From Thermoflavifilum sp. (lineage in GTDB: Bacteria; Bacteroidota; Bacteroidia; Chitinophagales; Chitinophagaceae): a DNA stretch of 64,000 nucleotides. Below are positions 25,177-34,717 of the stretch, in pieces (position 1 is the stretch's first letter; every line of letters starts with the position of its first letter). The position numbers and the translations under genes are program-made. The stretch covers positions 32,758-96,757 of the forward strand of contig JAIMAQ010000010.1 in assembly GCA_023511875.1 (NCBI GenBank), written 5' to 3'. Below the pieces are notes generated by a model, which saw nothing but the letters and a program-made list of their open reading frames with translations, searched no databases and had not been told where the DNA came from.

Positions 25177-26517
25177 ATGAAACAATATCTTAGATTATTG
25201 CTCTTCTTATTGTTGCCTGTTTGTGCAATAGCTCAGCCGGGTTATCAACCATCACCTGAAAACCTACAAGCCCGGGAAGATTTTCAAAATCGACGCTTTG
25301 GAATGTTTATCCATTGGGGCATTTATAGCATTTTGGGTGATGGAGAATGGGTAATGCACAATGAACATATTGCTTATGACGATTACAGCAGGCTGGCAAG
25401 TTTATTCTACCCATATGCCTTTGATGCTCACCAATGGGTATCGCTGGCTAAGGCAGCAGGCATGAAATACATTACCATCACTTCTCGCCATCACGATGGC
25501 TTTAGCATGTTTGCCACCAAAGCCACTCCATACAACGTGGTAGATGCTACCCCTTGGCATCACGACCCGCTCAAAGACCTGGCCGAAGAATGCAGAAAAC
25601 AAGGGTTGAAATTGTTTTTTTATTATTCGTTGCTCGACTGGGGAAGACCAGACTATGGCTATGGGCAGCCCGTGGTGAATGGCAAGCCCTTGTATGCCGA
25701 TTGGGATCATTATATCGAATTCATGAAAACACAATTAACCGAATTGCTTACCCAATATGGTCCTATTGGTGGTATTTGGTTTGATGGTGAATGGGACCGC
25801 CCACAGGCCAATTGGCATCTGGATGAAATCTATGCACTCATCCATCGTTTACAACCCCAAGCATTGATCATCAACAATCATCATCATGATCCCGAACCTG
25901 GTCAAGACGTGCAAGAGTTTGAAAAAGACCTGCCTGGGGGTAATTCTCACGGATGGAATAGCGGAAGCGTGAGTAAAGCACTTCCTTTGGAATCGTGCGA
26001 AACGATGAACAATAGCTGGGGATTCACACTTGCCGATCATCATTTTAAAACGGTGAAACAAATCATTCATTTATTGGTAAGAAACGCCGGCAACAATGCC
26101 AATTTATTGCTCAATGTAGGCCCTATGCCCGATGGCCGCATTCAGCAAGAGTTTGTAGACACCTTATTGGCTGTAGGCAAATGGATGGAGCGATATGGAA
26201 CTACCATCTATAATACCCGTGCAGGCATTATTCCTCCACAGCCCTGGGGCGTGAGCACACAAGCCAATGGTTTGCAATATCTGCATATTTTACAAGCACC
26301 CGAAAATCGCATCCTGTTTATTCCCAATATTTCGGCACGATTAATTTCGGCTAAAGATTTCAATACCCAACAACCTATTCGCTTTAAACAACAACCCGAA
26401 GGTATTTTCCTGTACCTCGATCAATTACAACCAGATCCAATCGATCAAATTATCGTCCTTCAATTTGCTCAGTTGCGCACTGCACCTTTCCATCATCCCA
26501 TCATGTCAAAGCCTTAA
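25177..26517 (+). CDS. Alpha-L-fucosidase (GH29)
   Basis: Secreted retaining exo-glycosidase. The signal peptide is MKQYLRLLLFLLLPVCAIAQ; the in-frame GTG before it is not needed. GH29 motifs are FGMFIHWGIYSILG, ITSRHHDGFSMF, FFYYSLLDW and GGIWFDGEWD, with the nucleophile Asp203 (numbered from the 25177 ATG). A short C-terminal beta domain follows, and the 446-aa length fits. It lies between the SDR and the FAH gene, 7 nt before the latter's start, which supports release and catabolism of fucose. Confidence 0.93.
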   Translation: MKQYLRLLLFLLLPVCAIAQPGYQPSPENLQAREDFQNRRFGMFIHWGIYSILGDGEWVMHNEHIAYDDYSRLASLFYPYAFDAHQWVSLAKAAGMKYITITSRHHDGFSMFATKATPYNVVDATPWHHDPLKDLAEECRKQGLKLFFYYSLLDWGRPDYGYGQPVVNGKPLYADWDHYIEFMKTQLTELLTQYGPIGGIWFDGEWDRPQANWHLDEIYALIHRLQPQALIINNHHHDPEPGQDVQEFEKDLPGGNSHGWNSGSVSKALPLESCETMNNSWGFTLADHHFKTVKQIIHLLVRNAGNNANLLLNVGPMPDGRIQQEFVDTLLAVGKWMERYGTTIYNTRAGIIPPQPWGVSTQANGLQYLHILQAPENRILFIPNISARLISAKDFNTQQPIRFKQQPEGIFLYLDQLQPDPIDQIIVLQFAQLRTAPFHHPIMSKP

Positions 26518-26524
26518 TCTATTT

Positions 26525-27376
26525 ATGCGACTCTTTCGATTTGGTATGCCTAATGACGAACACCCTGGCCTATGGCACAATGGGCAGGGATACGATGTAT
26601 CGGCTTTTGGAGAAGATTACGACGAACATTTCTGGGAAACCGATGGCATTCATCGCTTGAAGGCCTGGTGGGAGGAGCATCGTCAAGACTGTACGCCTAT
26701 ATCTCCTACGCGTATCGCCCCATGCGTAAAAAAGCCCTCTAAGATCATCTGCATTGGGTTGAACTATGCTGATCATGCGCGAGAAACAGGTGCGAGCCGG
26801 CCTAGTTCACCTATTATTTTCCTAAAAGCACCTTCGGCCTTATGTGGAGTAACCGATCCACTGGTTATTCCGGTGGGAAGCCAGCAAACCGATTGGGAAG
26901 TGGAATTGGCCGTGGTGATAGGCAAAAAAGCAAAACATGTAGATGAGTCTACCGCCATGTCGTATGTAGCAGGCTATACAATCATGAACGATTATAGCGA
27001 ACGACATTTTCAACTAGCCGATACAGGACAATGGACTAAAGGGAAAAGCTTCGACAGTTTTGCCCCATTGGGCCCATACCTGGTCACCGCCGATGAGATT
27101 CCCGACCCACACGGTTTAAAACTCTGGCTTAGTGTAAATGGTCAAATGCAGCAGCAAAGCCATACGGGTGAGATGATTTTTCGTATTCCTTTCTTGATTC
27201 ATTATTTGAGTCGGTTTATGACGCTCATGCCGGGTGATATTCTTTCTACGGGTACACCAGCTGGAGTAGGTATGGGAAAGCGCCCTCCTCAGTTTTTACA
27301 ACCAGGCGATATCATTACTTACGGCATCGAACAGATTGGAGAGGTAAGGCAACAAGCGATTGCTGCCCAACATTGA
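26525..27376 (+). CDS. FAH-family hydrolase, likely 2,4-diketo-3-deoxy-L-fuconate hydrolase-like
   Basis: Fumarylacetoacetase-fold enzyme of about 283 aa. The N-terminal domain opens MRLFRFGMPNDEHPGLW. The catalytic domain carries IICIGLNYADHARETG, the metal-binding DWEVELAVVIGKKAK, NDYSERHFQ, KGKSFDSFAPLGPYLV and STGTPAGVGMG. The frame-extended start would lie inside the fucosidase gene. In known fucose clusters this family splits the diketo acid to pyruvate and lactate; the neighbouring SDR and GH29 make that the best guess. Dehydratase, lactonase and fucose dehydrogenase are not in the window. Confidence 0.85.
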   Translation: MRLFRFGMPNDEHPGLWHNGQGYDVSAFGEDYDEHFWETDGIHRLKAWWEEHRQDCTPISPTRIAPCVKKPSKIICIGLNYADHARETGASRPSSPIIFLKAPSALCGVTDPLVIPVGSQQTDWEVELAVVIGKKAKHVDESTAMSYVAGYTIMNDYSERHFQLADTGQWTKGKSFDSFAPLGPYLVTADEIPDPHGLKLWLSVNGQMQQQSHTGEMIFRIPFLIHYLSRFMTLMPGDILSTGTPAGVGMGKRPPQFLQPGDIITYGIEQIGEVRQQAIAAQH

Positions 27377-27422
27377 ATGCACACCATTTTTCCTTATCTT
27401 GCTCATGTTCAACGTATACATT

Positions 27423-27890
27423 ATGCATCCCATTTGGTTTTCTTTAGACATCAATCTAGATACTTTACACGACTTATCAAAAGGTACGATGAGTGAATAT
27501 TTGGGCATTGTTTTTACGGAGATTGGCCCAGATTATTTGAAAGCAATGATGCCCGTAAATGAAAAAACCCGTCAGCCTTATGGTTTACTTCATGGGGGCG
27601 CTTCGGCCACTTTGGCTGAAACGCTGGGAAGTGTGGCAGCTGCATTGGTGGTGAATCCGCAAGAAAAAGCCTGCGTGGGTATGGAAATCAACCTTAATCA
27701 TATCAGACCCGTATCTGAAGGGCATGTGCATGGCATTGCCCGCCCGCTTCATATTGGCAAAACCACTCAGGTATGGGATATTCGCATTACTGATGATAGA
27801 AATAAACTAGTCAGTGTAAGTCGGCTTACAGTGGCTGTGATCGATCGGCAACAAGTCATAAAAAACCCCAATATGAGCATGATGCCCTGA
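27423..27890 (+). CDS. Hotdog-fold thioesterase (PaaI/YdiI-like, possibly MenI)
   Basis: Acyl-CoA thioesterase of 155 aa. The signature LLHGGASATLAETLGSVAA carries the HGG and catalytic Glu of the YdiI/MenI branch, which hydrolyses 1,4-dihydroxy-2-naphthoyl-CoA in menaquinone synthesis. GMEINLNHIRPV and a final VWDIRI strand follow. I start at MHPIWFSLDINL. No men genes adjoin. Its 3' end carries, on the other strand, the terminator of the FKBP gene. Confidence 0.82.
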   Translation: MHPIWFSLDINLDTLHDLSKGTMSEYLGIVFTEIGPDYLKAMMPVNEKTRQPYGLLHGGASATLAETLGSVAAALVVNPQEKACVGMEINLNHIRPVSEGHVHGIARPLHIGKTTQVWDIRITDDRNKLVSVSRLTVAVIDRQQVIKNPNMSMMP

Positions 27891-27911
27891 CATCAATTGC
27901 TCACATCGGGG
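27859..27911 (-). terminator. Intrinsic terminator of the FKBP gene, inside the thioesterase 3' end
   Basis: Read on the minus strand, a long hairpin pairs CCCC with GGGG and TGAGCA with TGCTCA. An inner TGATG/CATCA helix extends it, and a run of T follows directly (27865-27859). It begins 17 nt after the FKBP stop and overlaps the last codons of the convergent thioesterase gene. Confidence 0.75.
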
Positions 27912-27927
27912 AAAAGCTAGGAATAGC

Positions 27928-28359
27928 TTATAAAATTTCTACTAACTCGATTTCGAAGATCAAATCTTCTCCAGCCAATGGATGATTGGCATCGAGCGTA
28001 ACATGGTCTTCAGCAACTTCTTGCACGAAAACAGGAAAAACCTGTCCGGCATCATTGCTCATCTGTAATTCCATGCCTACTTCCGGATGCAAGTCGGGTG
28101 GAAATTGATCGCGTGGAAAATTTACCACTAAGTTCTCATCCCGATCGCCATAAGCTTGCTCCTTGGGTATATTCACCGTTTTCTTCTCTCCTACTTGCAT
28201 GTTCAGCACGGCATCTTCAAACCCTTTAATCACTGTACCTGCTCCCACCTCAAACTCAAAGGGTTCGCGCCCTTCAGATGAGTCGAATGTCATGCCGTTA
28301 GATAATTTTCCGAGATAGTGCACTTTCACCGTGTCACCTTTTTTAACAACTTTTGTCAT
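27928..28359 (-). CDS. FKBP-type peptidyl-prolyl isomerase (SlyD-like)
   Basis: A cytosolic 143-aa prolyl isomerase/chaperone. VKVHYLGKLSNGMTFDSSEG and PFEFEVGAGTVIKGFEDAVLNM form the FKBP core. An insert (EQAYGDRDENLVVNFPRDQFP) matches the IF domain of SlyD, and the C-terminus is LDANHPLAGEDLIFEIELVE. There is no His-rich metal tail. Monocistronic, with its own intrinsic terminator. Confidence 0.93.
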   Translation of the reverse strand: MTKVVKKGDTVKVHYLGKLSNGMTFDSSEGREPFEFEVGAGTVIKGFEDAVLNMQVGEKKTVNIPKEQAYGDRDENLVVNFPRDQFPPDLHPEVGMELQMSNDAGQVFPVFVQEVAEDHVTLDANHPLAGEDLIFEIELVEIL

Positions 28360-28496
28360 GTGTTTGATACATTAATAAGTGATCAATAATAAGCAAGTTA
28401 GACAAAAAGATTGGGATGATAAAACAGGCTGTAAAAAAATTTTCATTTTACAATGAAATATTGTTTTTTTTGTTTTTATCCAAAACACACCTACGT

Positions 28497-29696
28497 ATGT
28501 TATCTATTATCTTTCGGCACATACATCGGCCATGGAGAGTTTATGGAATTATTTTATGCTTATGTATAATGAACTTGTTTGCACAAGCACAGCCTATCGT
28601 TACTGGTGCCGAACGAATGGATCAATACTTGCCTTTGTTGCAACACAAGCGTGTAGCACTTCTGGTTAATCAAACCTCGATAGTGGGGCATACGCATTTA
28701 GTAGATACGTTGCTGAAACGAGGCATACAAATTGTTAAAATTTTCAGTCCCGAACATGGTTTCCGCGGGCAGGCAAGTGCTGGCCAACACGTAGGAAATA
28801 CGATTGATTCGGCAACGGGTATTGCTGTGATTTCTCTATATGGTGCTGGACGTTATAAGCCAACAGATGCTGATTTACAAGACGTTGATGTGTTGGTATA
28901 CGACATTCAAGATGTTGGCGTGCGATTTTATACTTATATTTCTTCCTTGCAATACTTGATGGAGGCGGCAGCCGAGCATCATTTGCCATTGATTGTGTTG
29001 GACAGACCCAATCCCAATGGGTTTTATGTAGAGGGCCCTGTACTCGACACAAATTATCGATCGTTTGTGGGCATGCAACCTATTCCAGTAGTATATGGCA
29101 TGACACCGGGAGAATATGCTCGTATGCTGAATGGGGAGCATTGGCTAGCTCAGGGAGATACTTGCTCACTCACTGTTGTGCCTTGTTTGCATTATACTCA
29201 TGATAGCTTGTATCAACTGCCTGTTGCTCCCTCACCTAACTTGCGCAACATGAATGCCGTATATTTATATCCTTCATTATGCTTTTTTGAAGGTACAGCA
29301 ATTAGCATAGGCAGAGGTACCGACCATCCTTTTGAAGTATTTGGTCATCCCGAATTTCCACACCAACTATTTGCTTTCACTCCTAAAAGTCAACCTGGAG
29401 CTACACACCCTCCTTATGAAAATCAGGTGTGTTATGGTTTTTCACTCATTCAATCTCCTGCACAGACCTTAAAGGAGATAGATCATCATCTGGTACTTAA
29501 ATGGCTAATTAAGGCCTATCGCATGTTTCCTGATAAAGCACATTTCTTCAACGCATATTTTTCTAAACTTGCCGGGAATACTATTTTGCAACAGCAAATT
29601 GAAAAAGGCTATAGTGAGCGTGCTATTCGCAGAAGTTGGCAGCCCGCTTTACATCGTTTCCAAGCCATTCGCCAAAAATATTTATTGTATCCTTGA
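28497..29696 (+). CDS. DUF1343 protein, NamZ-type exo-beta-N-acetylmuramidase
   Basis: Exported enzyme of about 399 aa. I start at MLSIIFRHIHRPW, whose hydrophobic stretch (VYGIILCLCIMNLFAQAQ) reads as a signal peptide; the longer frame has another hydrophobic stretch and is less likely. DUF1343 motifs include VALLVNQTSIVG, IFSPEHGFRG, DVLVYDIQDVGVRFYTYI, RPNPNGFYVEGPV and EGTAISIGRGTDHPFEV. The characterised family member NamZ removes terminal N-acetylmuramic acid from peptidoglycan fragments. With M19 and the NagB fusion elsewhere in the window this fits cell-wall sugar recycling. Confidence 0.88.
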   Translation: MLSIIFRHIHRPWRVYGIILCLCIMNLFAQAQPIVTGAERMDQYLPLLQHKRVALLVNQTSIVGHTHLVDTLLKRGIQIVKIFSPEHGFRGQASAGQHVGNTIDSATGIAVISLYGAGRYKPTDADLQDVDVLVYDIQDVGVRFYTYISSLQYLMEAAAEHHLPLIVLDRPNPNGFYVEGPVLDTNYRSFVGMQPIPVVYGMTPGEYARMLNGEHWLAQGDTCSLTVVPCLHYTHDSLYQLPVAPSPNLRNMNAVYLYPSLCFFEGTAISIGRGTDHPFEVFGHPEFPHQLFAFTPKSQPGATHPPYENQVCYGFSLIQSPAQTLKEIDHHLVLKWLIKAYRMFPDKAHFFNAYFSKLAGNTILQQQIEKGYSERAIRRSWQPALHRFQAIRQKYLLYP

Positions 29697-29701
29697 AACA
29701 C

Positions 29702-30637
29702 ATGCAGCGAGATCGATTACGAATAGTTTTTTTAGGCACGGCAGCTTTTGGCATTCCTGCATTAGAAGCATTGTTGCATTCCCATCATGAAGTAGTAGGT
29801 GTGGTTACCGCTCCAGATAAACCAGCGGGAAGAGGATTACGTCCATCCATTTCACCCATTAAACAGGTAGCTCTTCAACATGCTATTCCCTTGTTACAAC
29901 CTGTTAAGCTTAAAGATCCCGAATTTCTGCGAGAGCTAGAAGCTTTACGTCCTGATTTGCAAGTAGTGGTAGCTTTTCGCATGTTGCCGGAGGTTGTTTG
30001 GAAACTGCCTCCATTGGGTACCATTAATATTCATGCTTCTTTGCTTCCCGATTATCGAGGCGCAGCACCTATCCAGTGGGCTATTATCAATGGTGAGCAA
30101 GAAACGGGTATCACCATCTTTCGACTCAATCAAGATATCGATACGGGCGATATATTACTGCAAGAAAAAACAGCTATACGGCCCGGGGAAACGGCAGGCG
30201 AACTACACGACAGGCTACAAATAATGGGAGCCGAATTGTTACTTCAGGCCATAGAGGGACTTCAGCAACAAAACCTTCACCCCATTCCCCAACATACGCT
30301 CATCAAGCCCGGCCAAATCATACACACGGCTCCAAAGATCCAAAAGGAAGATGCTCGAATAGATTGGCATCAACCCGCTCAACGCATCGTGCAACTGATC
30401 TTGGGCATGAATCCATCGCCCGTGGCATGGACTATGCTCAACCAAAAAATATTTCGTATTTATCGAGCGCATGTCGTCAACGAAATTCCTCATGTTTCTC
30501 CAGGCAATTATGTTACAGACCACAAAACGATGTTTCGATTTGCCGCACAAGATGCCTGGGTAGAACTCGATGAGGTTCAACTGGAAGGGAAAAAACGATT
30601 GCCTGTACATGAGTTTTTAAAAGGGTTCCGGGATTAA
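29702..30637 (+). CDS. fmt: Methionyl-tRNA formyltransferase
   Basis: Formylates initiator Met-tRNA. The start at MQRDRLRIVFLGT (29702) lies 5 nt after the NamZ stop. The formyl-donor domain includes TAAFGIPALEALL, APDKPAGRG, NIHASLLPDYRGAAPIQWAI with the catalytic Asn-His-Ser/Asp region, and DIDTGDILLQ. A C-terminal OB-like domain (NQKIFRIYRAHV) follows. At 311 aa it is normal. The initiator tRNA is also in this window at 49740. Confidence 0.96.
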   Translation: MQRDRLRIVFLGTAAFGIPALEALLHSHHEVVGVVTAPDKPAGRGLRPSISPIKQVALQHAIPLLQPVKLKDPEFLRELEALRPDLQVVVAFRMLPEVVWKLPPLGTINIHASLLPDYRGAAPIQWAIINGEQETGITIFRLNQDIDTGDILLQEKTAIRPGETAGELHDRLQIMGAELLLQAIEGLQQQNLHPIPQHTLIKPGQIIHTAPKIQKEDARIDWHQPAQRIVQLILGMNPSPVAWTMLNQKIFRIYRAHVVNEIPHVSPGNYVTDHKTMFRFAAQDAWVELDEVQLEGKKRLPVHEFLKGFRD

Positions 30638-30737
30638 ATGTAGAGAACATCAAATACACATCATTTCGTAGGAATGAACCCTCAAATCAGGCTATACAAG
30701 TTTTATCCATAAATACAATAATTAGAGAAATAAAAGC

Positions 30738-31735
30738 TTATGCCCGTTTTTTATAAGCTAAAACAGCTATGGCGTTGGTGAAAATGGCAAAAATAGAGAT
30801 AATCAGAAAATAAGGTTGTACATCATTCCAACCACTCCCTTTTAACAAAACCATACGAATAACCTTGATAAACCAAGCTACAGGATTAAACCACGTGATC
30901 TTTTGTGCCCATGTAGGCATACTTTCAATTGGTGTAAACAAACCACTAAGTAAAATAAAAACCGGGCTATAAACATGCTGGACAATTTTCTGTATGTATC
31001 CATAAGCTATACCTGCCTTCAATCGGTTGCAATATTCGGCTTCATCCATGTAATGTCTAGTAATAAAAACGGTTAACCCCTGGTGTGCTGTTTCGTAAAT
31101 CATTTCCCAAAACTGTCGTCTAGTAATAGGATCTACTTTACTAATTTGGCTCATCCAGAAATACAATAGCTGGATTGTGAATCATAGCCACTAAAAAAGA
31201 TAACCTCTGTTTCCAGCCTAGAGGCAGACTACTTACTAATAGATGAGATTGATTTTTCAAATGCAATTTGGTTAATAATTCTTCAATTTTATTTTTTAAA
31301 GCATATCGGCTAGGAGAAATAGGTTCAATAACTAAATCTGAATATTTTTCCATTAAATAATATTGTAATGGTTCAATATGAATTTGTTGTTTTTTGAGTG
31401 TAATATGAATATTTTCTCCAAAAAGGAAGCTGGTATTCACATAAGGGGATTTTTGCAAATCCATTAACAAAAGGTAAAAGATCATTTGCTATTACTGCCC
31501 ACAATGGTTTTGAGAGTTTTTTTATTATTTATCCCCGAGTAACAATATCAAGTAAATGCCCTTCTTGGAATAAAGCCACGCGATCACTTGTTGTTCGTAA
31601 ATAGTCCTTATATTCTCGTAATTATCCCGGATACTTGTATGAAAAAATAGTTGCATCAAACTGAAGGTTTTCCATCACACTTAAATCCTGGTATAAAGAG
31701 AATCTCTCTATATCTATCCTTAATGGTATGGTATA
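30738..31735 (-). pseudogene. Decayed ABC transporter (ATPase plus ABC-2 permease remnants)
   Basis: Pieces of a multi-domain ABC exporter are broken by frameshifts, stops and deletions. At about 31700-31550 (minus) the frame gives DLSVMENLQF, a stop, then DRVALFQEGHLLDIV, the end of one ATPase. At 31485-31141 come linker residues, then a signature-like LPLGWKQRLSF and a Walker B IVFLDEP, where the frame breaks. At 31166-30738 the frame resumes with VDPITRRQFWEMIYE and TRHYMDEAEYC, then jumps straight to the last third of an ABC-2 permease (LLSGLFTPIESMPTWAQKI). Walker A is missing. It resembles YhiH/RbbA-type systems with tandem ATPases. Confidence 0.8.
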
Positions 31736-31750
31736 AATAGCAAGAATTAC

Positions 31751-32869
31751 CTATTCGCCGATTGATCGAAGAGAATCATTCCGAAAATAATGTACAATAC
31801 AAAAAAACTTATCCTGTGTGATACCTAAATCTTTTTGTGCAGCATCGCTGATTTTCACGATAATCTGAGCATTCTCGGCCAGATTCGGAATATCATCTAG
31901 CACTTTTGCATAAATGCTTTTTCCGTTGAGCGGATTGGTGATTTGAATGACTTGCCCACGGGGTGCTTCATTGAATAACACATAATATTTTTTTGATGTA
32001 GGTGGAATATTACTTGAAAACCAGCTACCAGCCCCTCTGATCTCGGCCTGTCGCCAACCTTTTTGGTGCTGTTGTTGCAAATATTCATCGAGAAAAGGAC
32101 TTGTAGGTTCGCTTGTTGATACAGGCGAGACAACTGTTGCCTTTGTTTCCTGTGGGAAAGCAGATGAAGGCAGATGATTGCTTGTGGGTAAAGGCGAAAC
32201 CAGGCTCGTTGATGATGAAATTGAATGTGTATCTAAACTTGAATTGGCGGCAGGCAAAGGTGGAGGTATATGACCTTCACTGGCCGTGCGAGGCGGCAGT
32301 GCTCGAAAAAGCATGCTGCTATCGATCATATTTACTTTCGTTTGGGCTTGATGTAAATGAGTATCGCCCTCATTGTGAGTAGAGAAGATGCGAGTTGCTA
32401 GCATGGCCTGTTTATCGAAATACAGATAACCCACAATAAGCCATTGTCCTACACGGATATTATTATTCGATAGGTGATTCCAAACCTTGATGCTTTCTAC
32501 AGTTGCAGGCGAATACAATTGGCTGATATGATAAAGTGTTTCTCCGGGCTTTACTTGATGATATACGGGAGTATAATTCCCAGATGGAATACGGGGCGAT
32601 TGAACGAAGTTCTCTACTAGCAAGGGAATGCGCAATTGAAGATGGGCAGGTAAAACATCTTGAATAGACATCCGATTGGCACGTGCAATGATGGTAGGAT
32701 CTAGGTGATAAATCTTTCCCAGTCGATACCAAGTTTCACCGGGTTGCACCTCATGCATCACATAATTTTGCCGGTCTTGTTGTACAACAGCAAATGGCTG
32801 TGTTTGCTGTGCATAGACAGTAAATGCTATGCCGAAACAAAATAAACACGCTACGCTCAGGAGTTTCAT
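31751..32869 (-). CDS. LysM-repeat protein with C-terminal RlpA-like barrel
   Basis: Exported protein of 372 aa. A signal peptide ends VYAQQ. Two LysM domains follow (from about residue 38, VQPGETWYRLGKIYHLDP, and from about 103, VKPGETLYHISQLYSP) for peptidoglycan binding. The linker (170-265) is Ser/Thr/Pro-rich and low-complexity. The last 95 residues (GAGSWFSSN, FNEAPRGQVIQITNPLNGK, AQIIVKISDAAQKDLG) look like a double-psi barrel similar to RlpA. It probably acts at the cell wall; no catalytic site is obvious. Confidence 0.78.
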   Translation of the reverse strand: MKLLSVACLFCFGIAFTVYAQQTQPFAVVQQDRQNYVMHEVQPGETWYRLGKIYHLDPTIIARANRMSIQDVLPAHLQLRIPLLVENFVQSPRIPSGNYTPVYHQVKPGETLYHISQLYSPATVESIKVWNHLSNNNIRVGQWLIVGYLYFDKQAMLATRIFSTHNEGDTHLHQAQTKVNMIDSSMLFRALPPRTASEGHIPPPLPAANSSLDTHSISSSTSLVSPLPTSNHLPSSAFPQETKATVVSPVSTSEPTSPFLDEYLQQQHQKGWRQAEIRGAGSWFSSNIPPTSKKYYVLFNEAPRGQVIQITNPLNGKSIYAKVLDDIPNLAENAQIIVKISDAAQKDLGITQDKFFCIVHYFRNDSLRSIGE

Positions 32870-32953
32870 TCAGCAGTCAATTTTGCTGTAAAATTACAGG
32901 TTCATGCTGTTTAGAACTACACTTGAAGAAGTTTAACGAGATGTTTACAGTGT

Positions 32954-34717
32954 TTAGCTTATTCTTTGCTCTTGCATAAGCATTTGTAAGGCGTGTTGCA
33001 AAGAACCAGCCGGCTTCACATTGCCCGCATTAACGAAGAAGATTTCATCGGCATGTTCAATCGTGTTGAGGCGATGAGCAATAATGATGCGCGTAGTATT
33101 CACAGGAAGTTCGTTTAAAATATGGGTCAATTGTTGCTCGGTTACAGTATCAATATTTGCTGTAGCCTCATCGAGGATCAAGATTTCTGGTTCTCGCAAA
33201 ACCGCTCTGATAAAGGCGATCAGCTGTTTCTGGCCTAGACTAAGCGAATGCCCTGTCAAAGCTACTTGTGTGTGTAATCCATCAGGAAATTTTTCGAGCA
33301 ATACCTGTAAACCCTTGGATTCGAGCAGTTGCATGAGTGCTGCATCACTATAGTGTTGATATGTATGATGGCCATACAAAATATTATCTTTTACCGTACC
33401 CGTGAATAAAACAGGGTCTTGAAGAATAAATCCAATTTTGCGACAACGTTCGGCTGGCGCGTACGTTCTCAAGTCGCGACCATCAAGAAATATAGAACCT
33501 TGATGAGGGTCATACAGTCGAGCCATCAATGAAGCAATAGTTGTTTTACCTCCACCCGTTGGGCCAATAAATGCATAAGTTTTGCCTCTTTGCAAATGAA
33601 AACTTACTTGGTGCAAGATTTCTTTTTTTCCATCGTAACTAAAACTCACTTGATCAAATTCTAATTGATACGCAGAATCTCGAAAAATGGTAACGGGAAT
33701 GATGGGTAGATCTGATTTTAACTTGAGTATATAAGAAATCCGATCCCACCCAGCAAGTGCTACTTGAAAGGATGACCATAATGCTGCGAGTTGCTGGAGT
33801 GGACTATAAAATCGATTGACATATACCAGAAAGCTAATGAGCAAACCTATCGTAAAGGATCCTGTAGAAATTAAATAAATACCGTAAGCAAGCACGATGA
33901 GCTGGGCCAAATTAGAGAAAAGACCGTATACAGGTTGTGGCAAGTTATTGGCTACCCCAGCATGAACAGCTGTCCGATAATTTTCTGCATTAGTTGTAGC
34001 AAATCGATTTCTGAAATAATCTCTACGGTAAAAAGCAATGATGGTTTTAAAATTATGTAGACTTTCCTGAATCTCCGCAGTAAATCCGCCTACTGCTTTT
34101 AGATTTAATGCATTTTTTTGTTTAATCCATGCTGCAGTGAAGTGTGTAAATGCCCAGATACCTAAAGCTGGAACGAGAGCTGCAGCCCCCAGTGAAGGAT
34201 GCACGCTAATCAAAAAGATGCCGGCGCCTATCATGGTAACCATTAACCCCAAAAATCGAATCAACGATTGAGAAAAAAATTGATTGAGTTTATCTGTATC
34301 ATTGTTGATTCTAGAAATGAGATCGCCTGCTTGATTTTGATGAAAAAATGCCAAGGGTAATTCCTGCAATTTCTCAAATATCTGATTACGTAAATTGTAC
34401 AATATTTCTTGCCCAACGATACCCATGAATAAAGTTTGCAAATAATTGCACAACAACGCTATGACGTACATGACCAACAAGATTAAGCCATTCATCCACA
34501 CGCCATGCATGTTTTGGTGTTGGATATATTTATCGATGGTATAACCAATAATCAAGGGGGCTATTAAGTTGAGTGCAGAGTTGATGAGCATGGTCATACA
34601 AGCCCATGCCAAGCGATGCTTTTGAGTTCGAATAAGCGGACTGATCTTTTGGATAATCTGAAAATTATTTTTTGAGCTATCATGGGCTTGTTGAATATCA
34701 TATAGATTGTAGTTCAT
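32954..34717 (-). CDS. ABC exporter half-transporter, catalytic-site subunit
   Basis: Six membrane segments followed by an ATPase, about 587 aa. Walker A is GPTGGGKTTI, Walker B ILILDEATANID with the catalytic Glu, and the switch His is in IIIAHRLNTI. Its signature is LSLGQ rather than LSGGQ. I start at MNYNLYDIQQ (34717), 20 nt inside the upstream partner gene, which implies translational coupling. It pairs with the next entry as a heterodimer: this subunit supplies the intact Walker/His face and the degenerate signature. Substrate unknown; such exporters carry drugs or lipids. Confidence 0.9.
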   Translation of the reverse strand: MNYNLYDIQQAHDSSKNNFQIIQKISPLIRTQKHRLAWACMTMLINSALNLIAPLIIGYTIDKYIQHQNMHGVWMNGLILLVMYVIALLCNYLQTLFMGIVGQEILYNLRNQIFEKLQELPLAFFHQNQAGDLISRINNDTDKLNQFFSQSLIRFLGLMVTMIGAGIFLISVHPSLGAAALVPALGIWAFTHFTAAWIKQKNALNLKAVGGFTAEIQESLHNFKTIIAFYRRDYFRNRFATTNAENYRTAVHAGVANNLPQPVYGLFSNLAQLIVLAYGIYLISTGSFTIGLLISFLVYVNRFYSPLQQLAALWSSFQVALAGWDRISYILKLKSDLPIIPVTIFRDSAYQLEFDQVSFSYDGKKEILHQVSFHLQRGKTYAFIGPTGGGKTTIASLMARLYDPHQGSIFLDGRDLRTYAPAERCRKIGFILQDPVLFTGTVKDNILYGHHTYQHYSDAALMQLLESKGLQVLLEKFPDGLHTQVALTGHSLSLGQKQLIAFIRAVLREPEILILDEATANIDTVTEQQLTHILNELPVNTTRIIIAHRLNTIEHADEIFFVNAGNVKPAGSLQHALQMLMQEQRIS

